A stretch of 20,701 bases of DNA from Saksenaea vasiformis B4078. Lineage: Eukaryota; Mucoromycota; Mucoromycetes; Mucorales; Saksenaeaceae. Below are positions 1 to 7,309 of this stretch, one piece after another (the first letter of the stretch is position 1; each line of letters starts with the position of its first letter). The stretch is taken from contig JNDT01001640.1 of the NCBI GenBank assembly GCA_000697055.1, forward strand, positions 1-20,701. Reading direction: 5' to 3'. A model generated the notes under the pieces. It did not search any database. It was not told where the DNA came from and saw only the letters and a program-made list of their open reading frames with translations. Made by a program: the position numbers and the translations under genes.

Positions 1-1
1 G

Positions 2-157
2 AGAAGGCACTTGATTAGAAATCCAAAGCAGTTGGAGGAGGCTGTGTTGGAAGAATGGCACGCGATGCCGCAGAGTGTTTGCCAGAATCTAGTCGCATCA
101 ATGGGGAAAAGATGCAGAGAAGTTATTGAAGCGAATGGTGGCTACACGAGCTACTAG
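2..157 (+). pseudogene. Tc1/mariner transposase, C-terminal remnant (5' end outside window)
   Basis: The frame is open from the window edge to a TAG at 155-157 and encodes 51 residues. They read RRHLIRNPKQLEE, then a helical stretch with EEWHAMPQ, then NLVASMGKRCREVIEANGG and a final YTSY. This is the usual end of Tc1-family DDE transposases: a tryptophan helix, then L-x-x-SM-x-x-R-x-x-x-VI-x-A-x-G-G-x-T-x-Y. The catalytic DDE residues would lie upstream, outside the window, so I cannot tell whether the whole transposase is intact. No terminal inverted repeat of a Tc1 element is recognisable just after the stop, so the element may be incomplete or its end diverged. The family assignment is secure from the tail motif; activity is unknown. 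Confidence 0.85.
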
Positions 158-375
158 ATCTTCCCCAAAAGCTTCATACACATTTATAATATATGATATA
201 TCTTATTTCTGCCATGATATGGGTCTCGTGTATAATGCTACAAAGCAAAAGTGGTGGAGAAAGATAAAGCATAAGATATGGGGTAGGCGGAGTTTACTCA
301 AGTGTAGACAGACTTTCTTTCTAGGAGTGTATTACTTTCCTGCCTGTTGTGTCGTGACTGGAACTGATAAGTACA

Positions 376-639
376 GTGAGACTGAAGGGTGTCGTTTATT
401 TCGGTAGAAAAGTAGACCAGGAACTAATTACTAGCTATGGCTGTATTTATATGATCGGAGATCATGTCTATTATATTGACACAGCGATAGATTATATCTC
501 AGACACGACACTGCCTATTGAACGCATACTGGCAGTTAATAATTTGTCACCCAGTGTCGCTGATCCAGTGGTGAGTAGAGCTTCGGCGGATGTCCAGAAG
601 TTTTGTAGATATGAGATTGTTTTCCGAATCAAAAGATGA
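376..639 (+). other. Unidentified coding fragment cut by the TIR element
   Basis: The frame is open on the plus strand and reads like real protein up to the edge of the inverted repeat at 585, with GDHVYYIDTAIDY, SDTTLPIERILAVN and SPSVADPV. It has no ATG; the open stretch begins with GTG. After 585 the frame runs into the repeat and stops at 637-639. I do not recognise the family. Its position between a Tc1 remnant and another mobile element suggests a transposon-encoded or captured piece. The missing 3' part is not visible on the far side of the element near 2,354. Confidence that it was once coding is moderate to low. Confidence 0.35.
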
Positions 640-848
640 CGAATAAATATGCAACGTTTGAGCGGCCGCCGTTGTTCTAAGAAATATGATTGATTAAAAT
701 GATCACCGCTGTACAATAGCACAAACGCTTCTAAAAGGATGTACTCATCTTATTTAGAAGGGGTCATTTGAAAGAAATGACGTGTGATGTGCGAACACGC
801 AGCATATACTAAACTTTCGGACGTTCCGATGAGACACGACCATCTTCC
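585..848 (+). repeat. Left terminal inverted repeat
   Basis: This copy matches the reverse complement of 2,090-2,353 along its full 264 bp, with scattered substitutions. It carries a short frame from an ATG at 590 to a TAA at 644 (MSRSFVDMRLF followed by SESKDDE) that resembles the start of the protein encoded at 11,166-11,675. The inner end is at about CCATCTTCC, after which the two arms stop matching. Confidence 0.85.
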
Positions 849-1002
849 TTCGATGCTGTCCAACAAATGTACGAGGATATCTCCTAGTTGGTGCAAGTCG
901 TCAACAGCCAACATCCTGTAAATATCGTAGTGTGGTAGATCTCAGAATGCATTATAAACAGAATAATTTTAACTCGTATATCTTTCACTGCCAAAAAGAA
1001 GT

Positions 1003-1290
1003 TGGTTAAATTCTGGTTACAGAGGTACCAGAAATTTTGGGGATCTGTGCCTTATCCCCGATTTTTCTGGTCAATAAAAAATCCGGAAATAACCAGAAGT
1101 TTTGGTTAAATGACCGAGAATACGCAAGAGACTATCCTAATGCCGGATCGCATAGTCACAAATATCCACGAAATTACCAGGGAACTTGGATTATCCAAAG
1201 GCCCATATAACCAATAATCGGTCAGAAGTTTCGGTACTGTGATAGCATCTTCCAGGATCGTATTGTACACCTTGTTGCTATTGTCACTGC
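1003..1290 (+). repeat. Internal direct repeat, copy A
   Basis: Copy A starts at GGTTAAATTCTGGTTA and includes ACCAGAAATTTTGGGGATCT, TCCCCGATTTTTCTGGTCA, CGGAAATAACCAGAAG and AACCAATAATCGGTCAGAAG. Each block has a counterpart about 320 bp downstream in copy B. It is diverged, slightly shorter than copy B, and non-coding. Confidence 0.75.
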
Positions 1291-1322
1291 GGGAAAACGT
1301 CGGTTGATTTCGGTTACTTTCT

Positions 1323-1645
1323 GGTTAAATTCTGGTTAAAGAAGTACCAGAAATTTCGGGGATCTCAGCTTTTTCCCCGAGTTTTTCGGTCATTAGATAC
1401 CCGGAAATAACCAGAGCTTTTGGTTATGTGACCGAGGATGCCCAAAAAAAATACCAGTATTTCTGGTCACGTAACCATAAAAGCCCAAGAAATAACCAAA
1501 GTATTAGGTCTTGTAACCGTGAATACCCAAAATACTACCAAAATGCTTGGGTTATCCAAAAGTGCAGATAACCGATAATTGGTCAGAAGTGTTGGTTCCA
1601 TAATTGCATTGTCGAGGACCACATTGCGCGCTTTATCGGTATTAG
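1323..1645 (+). repeat. Internal direct repeat, copy B
   Basis: Copy B repeats the blocks of copy A in the same order, from GGTTAAATTCTGGTTA through AACCGATAATTGGTCAGAAG. Within 1,405-1,555 it also contains about three and a half units of a roughly 42-bp repeat. Each unit has the form ATAACCA-(7-9 nt)-GGT-(5 nt)-ACC-(7 nt)-CCCAA and so carries a small ACCA/TGGT dyad. Copy A has fewer recognisable units. Confidence 0.75.
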
Positions 1646-2089
1646 AAGCAGTGATGTCACTATATCAATATATATTTACAGCAAAAGCCTATAGCTATCA
1701 TAACACATCAAGAGCTGAAAGAAAAAAAAAGCTTTTTATTAACCTTCAATCACTAGAATCAAAAGTGGTAAGGAACAGCAGGTTGGGGAACCACTGGAGA
1801 CGAGGATGACGCGACGGGTGAAAGAATCGGGTCTGTTCAATGTAAGCTAATTAGTATTCATGTAAATCTGTTGATAACTGTTGCCTTCATCTCTTGAAGC
1901 CTTCCCTTCCTGTGCTTATTGGCCTGAAGGCCATTGCTGCTCAGTGCCTACACCAATCCACGTTAAAACATAGTAATGATGAAATAAATACTTAACTTCT
2001 TTCTTTTATTTGACTCTTTAGCCGATCTTGCTGTCTTTTGCTTAGCACCTTAGGCCTCGCTACTAAATAGTTAGCTGGATGAAAGGTTA

Positions 2090-2353
2090 GGAGGATGGTC
2101 ATGTCTCATCGGAACGTCCGAAAGTTTAGTGAATGCTGCGTGTTCGCACATCACACGTCATCCCTTTCAAATGAACCCTCTAAATAAAATGAGTGCGTCT
2201 TCTTTAGAAACGTTTACGCTATCGTACAGCGGCGATCATTTCAAACAATCATATTTCTTAGAACGTCGGCGGCCGTTCAGACGTTGCATATTTATTCGTT
2301 ATCGTTCGATTTAGAAAACAATTTCATATCTACAAAACTTCTGGACATCCGCC
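2090..2353 (-). repeat. Right terminal inverted repeat
   Basis: This is the inverted partner of 585-848. Read on the minus strand it again begins GGCGGATGTCCAGAAG and has an ATG at 2,348 whose frame runs MSRSFVDMKLF to a TAA at about 2,292. The outer end abuts an unrelated open frame whose stop codon lies at 2,354-2,356. Confidence 0.85.
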
Positions 2354-2674
2354 TTAAATAGGAAGAAACTTACCGTTTGCGAACTGCTTGGCCTTGTTGT
2401 GCCAGTACTCGCTGACGAGATGTCGTGCAACCCAATCATCAGCACAAGCATCAACAGGTAGACCGAGGTTCTGCCCACCAGCAGTTGCCTCTCGGTACAA
2501 GGAGGCCTTTTCCAAGGCAGACGTATCCTTCCAGTTTGGAACTGGAGTTCCATTCTCTGTGAACTTGTTTGCAAGAGTATCGCAAGCCCACTTTACCCAC
2601 CAAACAAGTTTCCGGTAGGTAGCCTTCGTGGAAGCAGAGAATTCACCGCTGGCAACATGAACATCATCAACAGC
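2354..2674 (-). pseudogene. Unidentified coding fragment next to the TIR element
   Basis: A minus-strand frame of about 106 residues reads like genuine protein. It contains STKATYRKLVWWVKWACDT, NGTPVPNWKDTSALEKASLY, GGQNLGLPVDACADDWVAR and HLVSEYWHNKAKQFANG. It has no credible start and is preceded in frame by TAA. A GTAAGT at about 2,371 could be a splice donor just before the junction with the inverted repeat, so the next exon may have been lost when the element arrived. I do not recognise the family. It lies downstream of the DDE transposase remnant in the same orientation but does not match the usual C-terminus of that transposase, so it may belong to another element. Confidence 0.4.
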
Positions 2675-2689
2675 TTAGTAGGTGTACTG

Positions 2690-3750
2690 AACTTGGGGGC
2701 TAAGGTGTTGTTTGCCGCCGCCTACTCGTCCAGAACTTTGGGAACAGTTCCGTTGTCAGGAAAACAGTCGTAGGGAATTGTGTGTAAGGAGGCTCATCAG
2801 CGGGATACAGTTTCTTCTCTTTGATGATGACGAAGTTACTGGCAAGATTCATGGGCATAGCGTTAAGTTCAAACTAATGAAAGTAGCAAGGATACATCAC
2901 TCGAAACATCTTCCCGTCATTTAGGGTGTAATACCCAGACTTAAAATGCGTACGTGGATCCATGTTCTTCTTGACTGGTTTGGGATCCAGTGTCAGCATG
3001 CTGGCGTGAAGGGCATTTGATGGATAGGCGTTGTGATTTGTACTCTGATCAAATATGAAGACGCCTGATACAGCAGTTAGACATGATCAGTTAGCACCAT
3101 CATTTACTTTGACAGTCAGATGTGGTAACTCAAATATCAGTATCGCTTTTCCTTTAAACTAGTTACCTTTGCGTGTCCAGGATCCATCCTGATTTATCTC
3201 AGGGAAGATAATTTCCCGCGTATCTTTTTGCAGCGATGATCCTTTAGCAACATCATTTGGCAAGGTAAACCGACCATAACATGGGCACATGAATTCGCTG
3301 ACCATGATGGATCCACCCTGCCCCTTTTTCTTCAGTTGAATCTCTCGTTCTCGCAGCCACATCTTCTTGTTATCGTCATTCGAGTAAAATACACACTCAT
3401 CATGCGTAACGAGCACATGGCGCATTTATCCTTCTTGAAGACTGGGCTGAGTAACGATCTCCAGAATATATCTCCATCTTCTCTTCGTAACTCTTCATCT
3501 GTTTCACCCATTCTTCTGGATAGCTCTTCATGTCCTCGCGTTCATGGACGTCGTAGTACATCTGTATCCACTGTTTGTATCAGTGTCTTACTTCGATAGG
3601 TATCCTTTCCACTTTCTTGCATGTATCCCCAGGTGTATCTGATCACAGTAGTCTCGGATGTTTCAACGCTTCCTAGCTCCGGTATAAAGTGAATTCCAAA
3701 TATTCTTCCAACCAGTTTAAGACGGCGATCTCTTGTTTTGTTTGACATTA
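2690..3750 (-). pseudogene. Decayed fungal DDE transposase
   Basis: Three conserved blocks of the large fungal DDE-endonuclease family appear in order on the minus strand, in different frames. Near 3,450-3,560 is YYDVHEREDMKSYPEEWVKQ, matching the family's VDGHERxDVxxYR block. At 3,159-3,425 is RHVLVTHDECVFYSNDDNKK followed by KKGQGGSIMVSEFMCPC, which carries the first catalytic Asp (T-H-D-E). At 2,874-3,090 is GVFIFDQSTNHNAYPSNALH, with the second catalytic Asp. The last two blocks share one frame but are separated by an in-frame TAG and TGA. A GTAACT...CAG intron could remove both, though it would also delete residues the family normally keeps. The frame ends at a TAG at 2,874, and the third catalytic region is not recognisable. 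The frameshift between the first two blocks and the missing C-terminus make this a dead copy. The family call rests on motif memory. Confidence 0.75.
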
Positions 3751-3769
3751 ACCATGCAATGATGAGAAC

Positions 3770-4839
3770 TTCACACTCTCATGCCAAAACCGATGTTTCT
3801 CCACGCGTTAAATGGCTTGAAGTGTGATCATTGCCTTTCTAGCGCACAGAAATCACGTACTACAAGAAGTTCACGATGGTGTCGTATCTGGCAGTAACAG
3901 TACCGTATTGACGGTGAATATCAAGCACCGCTAGCGGAGCCATAATCACATTCCAATACTTAGGACACAACATAAAAATAACTGAGCGTTTTTTATTAGC
4001 GTTTTCGCTCTCGTTTCCGATAGTAAACCGGACTACAGTCTCGCTGCATTCGTGCGCCTCTCTTCACTTAAGGTACACTATCGTGAGTCAGCGCGCATTC
4101 AATGCAAAGGCAACTGGCACAGATAGAGAGACTGCTTGTTTTTTCATATCAAATTCCTATGTAGTTGATGCGTTATTGGGACATTGGTTTTGAAAACATT
4201 TCGATTGATGCTATATGATTCCACAACAGAACCAATAAAATATCCGAACGTATCTACAATTGGAAGAACAAAGCACAAGATACTGTCATCACCAAGTTGG
4301 ACCGAGATTATATCACTTTCGATCCTGCAGGGGAAGGGAATTCTGGCTGCCCCCTTCTGCACAAACAAGGGCTAAGGATCGCGTGTGGGGACATAGTGCT
4401 TTTTAAAAGCGATATAACATACCAGTAAACAAATATAGAAGGACAGAACTATGAACAATTGTCACAAGCATCTGTGTAGACTAGACAGGCCAACCTGCAT
4501 GAATGTAATCGTTTGCGCCAACTTTAGAAAGATAATGCTGATAGAAGGCTATCGATATCTCTACAAACTTCCATGGTTAAAGGTGGGCAGGTAGGCAAGA
4601 TCGATGCGGATAAATTTTTGTATAGGCTACAGAACGGCTAGGTACGAACCTGACACTACCATAATTGAACAATAACTTTACGGTAGCATAGCGGATGGTT
4701 ATCAATAAAGAAGAAGCATGTGGAATCCCTTACGTTATCTATTCATCACTTTATTGTGTTTACTATCTTGAATGAGCAAATGCGTAGGATGTGTAGCCAT
4801 TATGGATCTCTCAGTCTATCCGGCAGGATAATAATAATA
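3770..4839. other. Region without a convincing gene
   Basis: Frames are short on both strands. Two overlapping open frames of 60-75 codons at 4,144-4,375 lie opposite each other and match nothing I know. There are scattered AATAAA motifs, one on the plus strand near 4,703. A short inverted repeat GAGCG...CGCTC lies at about 3,984-4,012. I see no RNA gene. Confidence 0.5.
4750..4755 (-). terminator. Putative poly(A) signal
   Basis: The minus strand reads AATAAA here, 85 nt beyond the stop codon of the small charged ORF at 4,840-5,052. Confidence 0.35.
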
Positions 4840-5052
4840 CTACGAGTTTTCCGCCATTATGCGCCAAAACTTTAAAAATCGCCCCTTAAAATAGCTACGA
4901 GATGGACCCCACATCTCTTCCTTTTCTCCCTTTAAGTTTATAGTAGGAAGAGAACGCTTATCTTTATCCTCTTCTTCATGGCTGCCCTCTATTTTGTTCA
5001 TGGGATCCGTTGTTTCATTCTTCTCTCTAGCGTCACCGCCCTTGGTTGTCAT
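4840..5052 (-). CDS. Small highly charged hypothetical protein
   Basis: The minus-strand frame from ATG (5,050-5,052) to TAG encodes 70 residues. It opens MTTKGGDAREKNETTDPMNK, continues with an acidic/basic stretch (GSHEEEDKDKRSLP), and ends with an aromatic, basic tail (RSYFKGRFLKFWRIMAENS). It has no signal peptide, membrane segment or recognised domain. A minus-strand AATAAA lies 85 nt past the stop (4,750-4,755), which favours a real transcript. Against it, its ATG is only 8 bp from the divergent ATG of the membrane protein gene at 5,061, leaving no room for separate 5' leaders. A later start (MNKIEGSHEE) would ease this. It may equally be chance. Confidence 0.35.
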   Translation of the reverse strand: MTTKGGDAREKNETTDPMNKIEGSHEEEDKDKRSLPTINLKGEKEEMWGPSRSYFKGRFLKFWRIMAENS

Positions 5053-5060
5053 TTGGCGCA

Positions 5061-6070
5061 ATGTCTACTCTTTACGACATACCAACGCATGGTAAACTAG
5101 TGAAGAGAAGTCTGAGAAATCATTTGTCTGATGGACGTAGACAGGTATACGCAGCTGGCTTGAAGTCGGCCATTGGCAGGTAGGATATCGGAGGGATTAT
5201 TGCTTGCAATCTAATGTTTCAACAGTACCTTACATGGTTTGTCTGTCTGGGTCTCTCCAGCCTTAGCGCGATGATTGTCTGCCTGCATGCGTGTTATAAA
5301 CCGAAACATGTGCGAATGGATCGAATTATTGGTCTACTCAATATTCTCCCTCTGTTGGCTGCAGTCATCACTGGATTGATCTTTGGTAACTCGGAGCCGT
5401 GGACAGATGGGAAGGTGCCGTTTGCTCGACCTATCACAGGAGTAGTTGCATACTGTAATAGACTGGACAGTACTCGTGACATACACTATCCTCTCCTCTA
5501 TCAGAGGTAAAGCAGCTTTCTCGCTAATTCATAACAAACATCCTTTTCAGATGTGTACTATCGGATGGAACCCTTGTCTTGGCTTTTGCAGCGTGTGGAT
5601 CCTGGGCATTGCTAGCCTGTTTCGTAAGCTACGTTAGTCTCCAATGTGAAAAGATCAGTACGACACAGTACGCTAAAGAAGTGCCACAATGGGGAAAATA
5701 CGTTCCGGATCCGATCGCACCTCGCACTCACGTTGTGCCTACCCATGAATCAAAATTCTACAGACACCCTATACCTGCTGACAACTCAGGTGTCATGTAT
5801 CACCAAGCCATGCCTACTGCACCAGCAACATTGATGTGTCAGCCTTATCCTCACGGAGTAGTCAATCCGGAGTATACAGCATGGACTCATGAGGAGGATA
5901 TATCTGAGCAACGAACGTACGTGTACGAATCTTCGTACCAACATGAAGAGAATCGTTATTACCAATCGGCCTCAACAGTACAGGCATCGCCAGAGTTTGA
6001 TCCTAAACCACTTAATGTCCAAGATCACCAGACTTATCATGCAGACGTCAACGGTCTCTATAACGACTAA
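5061..6070 (+). CDS. Three-exon membrane protein with Tyr/His/Pro-rich tail
   Basis: Exons are 5,061-5,144, 5,226-5,506 and 5,551-6,070 (885 nt, 294 residues), and both junctions preserve frame. Intron 1 (81 nt) starts GTATAC and has CTAAT before AACAG. Intron 2 (44 nt) runs GTAAAG...GCTAAT...TTTTCAG. The ATG at 5,061 is chosen over an in-frame ATG at 5,214, which lies inside intron 1. Hydrophobic segments lie at about residues 29-51, 62-82 and 128-152. The 60-odd residues between the last two are only weakly hydrophobic, so three membrane spans are sure and a fourth is possible. Residues 155-294 are a polar tail rich in Tyr, His, Pro and Gln, without a recognised motif. I do not know the family. 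An AATAAA lies about 185 nt past the stop. Confidence 0.75.
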
Positions 6071-6254
6071 ACTATCTTGCAAATATGCGGAGATGAGGGG
6101 TCCGAAGATTGCGTGGCATCGAAAAAGTTGCCATCATGATCAAATAAGTATACACGTATCTCGTAAACAAAAACCTTCCAACGCACCTAAATGTAACTGT
6201 CCAAAGTAAATTGCTCACGTATTTCGCTAATTTAATCCATACATGAAGAAGTAT

Positions 6255-6260
6255 AATAAA
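6255..6260 (+). terminator. Putative poly(A) signal of the membrane protein gene
   Basis: AATAAA on the plus strand, about 185 nt after the stop codon at 6,068-6,070. Confidence 0.4.
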
Positions 6261-6710
6261 GCTGAGATGTACAGTACATTCGAGCACTAGTGATCTTAAG
6301 AAAAAAAAAAGAAGAAGAAGCGCAATTCTATCAGTATCGGATGTTTGTCCGTGCCGACTGCATCCTAGCTGGAGGTTAGCATGAGTAGCGGTGTTACAAT
6401 CATCCAATTTGCAGCATATGCATTTTATCATCAGCCGCCCGTGACTGCTATCTTATCACTGCTTTTGAATCAATTAAATGATAGGTACATGCAGAGAGCA
6501 TCGTGCTAAAAATTGCTTGATGTTGTCTATGACAGTTAGGTTTAATTAAATGAAGTAACTCATTGTCCATTTTCCCTCGACAAACCCAAGGGTATGCTCC
6601 ATAAAACAATGTCTAGAAAAAAGAAAAGGTAGCAACCCCATCAACTCAGGAGATGTCCCCGCTCCTTGTTTTCCGCTCGTGAAATAGATGATAACAACAA
6701 TGAAACACAT

Positions 6711-6716
6711 TTTATT
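6711..6716 (-). terminator. Putative poly(A) signal of the defensin-like gene
   Basis: The minus strand reads AATAAA here, 83 nt beyond the stop of the cysteine-rich secreted protein. This sets a 3' UTR of ordinary fungal length and argues that the open frame overlapping 6,546-6,827 is untranslated. Confidence 0.45.
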
Positions 6717-6798
6717 TGGGGTATACGTTTCTTTGTCCATGATTGATTTTTCTGTAGGTGTTACATAGGTGTCATTGATCCAAAACGCCTTCGTGTCG

Positions 6799-7080
6799 TC
6801 AATCACAAATACATTCGTCTTTGACACAGCCTTTGGCCTTCCTTCTCATTGATCTACATAGTAGTCGGCAACCGACGAATCTGTCTGCTGTACAGTTTCT
6901 GATTCCGACTATGCTACAGGTACAGACACCAGAGATACAGAGCGGTTGGAGCGCGTCGTCCTCACATTCGCGGCTGCAACTAGATAATTCTTGCTGCGTT
7001 TCGCAGGTGGATGCTTTTGCCGGCTTGAACACTGTCGCGATGAAAACGGCTAGTGTAACGATAAGAATAGCGGATTTCAT
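6799..7080 (-). CDS. Secreted protein with two tandem CS-alpha-beta (defensin-like) modules
   Basis: This intronless gene encodes 93 residues. Residues 1-23 form a textbook signal peptide (MKSAILIVTLAVFIATVF, then KPAKA as the likely cleavage region). The mature part has twelve cysteines in two sets of six. Set one is C26, C35, C39, C48, C53, C55, and set two is C63, C71, C75, C85, C90, C92. Spacings are C-x8-C-x3-C-x8-C-x4-C-x-C and C-x7-C-x3-C-x9-C-x4-C-x-C, joined by a 7-residue linker. C-x3-C with a later C-x-C is the signature of the cysteine-stabilised alpha-beta fold of defensins. The first set has a GVC (GXC) element before its C-x-C. Module 1 is net acidic (about -5), module 2 net basic (about +4). 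Promoter elements and a poly(A) signal flank the gene. An antimicrobial or effector role is inference; fold and secretion are well supported by pattern. Confidence 0.8.
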   Translation of the reverse strand: MKSAILIVTLAVFIATVFKPAKASTCETQQELSSCSRECEDDALQPLCISGVCTCSIVGIRNCTADRFVGCRLLCRSMRRKAKGCVKDECICD

Positions 7081-7124
7081 GAGTAAAGAAAGAAAAATAA
7101 TTAGTATCTGTCACGGTCCTCGGG

Positions 7125-7144
7125 TTATATAACGATCAGCCCCT
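7125..7144 (-). promoter_or_regulatory. TATA box and STRE-like site of the defensin-like gene
   Basis: TTATATAA at 7,125-7,132 lies about 45-52 bp upstream of the ATG at 7,080. CCCCT (AGGGG on the coding strand) at 7,140-7,144 matches the fungal stress-response element core. Both are short motifs; the TATA placement is convincing, the STRE is suggestive. Confidence 0.5.
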
Positions 7145-7309
7145 AATAAAAGGATTGTTCATCTCTCAGGGTTTATCATGATTCGTCAAGTCTCCTTACT
7201 GAAAATCTTCCCTTTTTTAGACGAACATGCTGTGATTTGCAAACGACTGATTGTCTGCAAAGTCCTGAAGCATAACGAACCAGATAGGAATGTAATGTAA
7301 TGCGATTGT

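Larger units (their letters stand above)
585..2353. mobile_element. Non-autonomous 1.77-kb element with 264-bp terminal inverted repeats
   Basis: The outer 264 bp at each end are diverged inverted copies, both starting GGCGGATGTCC and continuing with AGAAGTTTTGTAGATAT. Shared inner landmarks include GCGGCCGCCG or CGGCCGCCG, TGTGCGAACACGCAGCAT and CTTTCGGACGTTCCGATGAG. Between them lie two direct repeats of about 300 bp and no long open frame, so the element cannot encode its own transposase. The flanking bases (AGAGCTTC on the left, TTAAATAG on the right) do not form an obvious target-site duplication. The element is therefore old, rearranged, or uses duplications too short to see. It is a MITE-like or foldback-like element by structure; I cannot assign a superfamily. 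Confidence 0.8.

Noticed and set aside
1400..1560. CRISPR-like array
   Set aside because: The ~42-bp units are contiguous imperfect tandem repeats without unique spacers, and the genome is eukaryotic.
4144..4375. Opposed open frames of 63 and 74 codons
   Set aside because: They overlap each other on both strands, have no start context or motif and no flanking signals.
5214..5225. ATG at 5,214 as the start of the membrane protein
   Set aside because: An upstream exon with ATG at 5,061 and a GTATAC...CTAAT...AACAG intron joins in frame and places 5,214 inside the intron.
6072..6431. 119-residue minus-strand open frame behind the membrane protein gene
   Set aside because: It runs over the 3' UTR and an A/GAAG-rich tract; composition is low-complexity (poly-Leu/Phe from AAG/GAA repeats) and there is no homology cue.
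6546..6827. 93-residue minus-strand open frame overlapping the 3' end of the defensin-like gene
   Set aside because: It lies mostly in the 3' UTR of that gene (poly(A) signal inside it), is out of frame with it and has no protein-like features.
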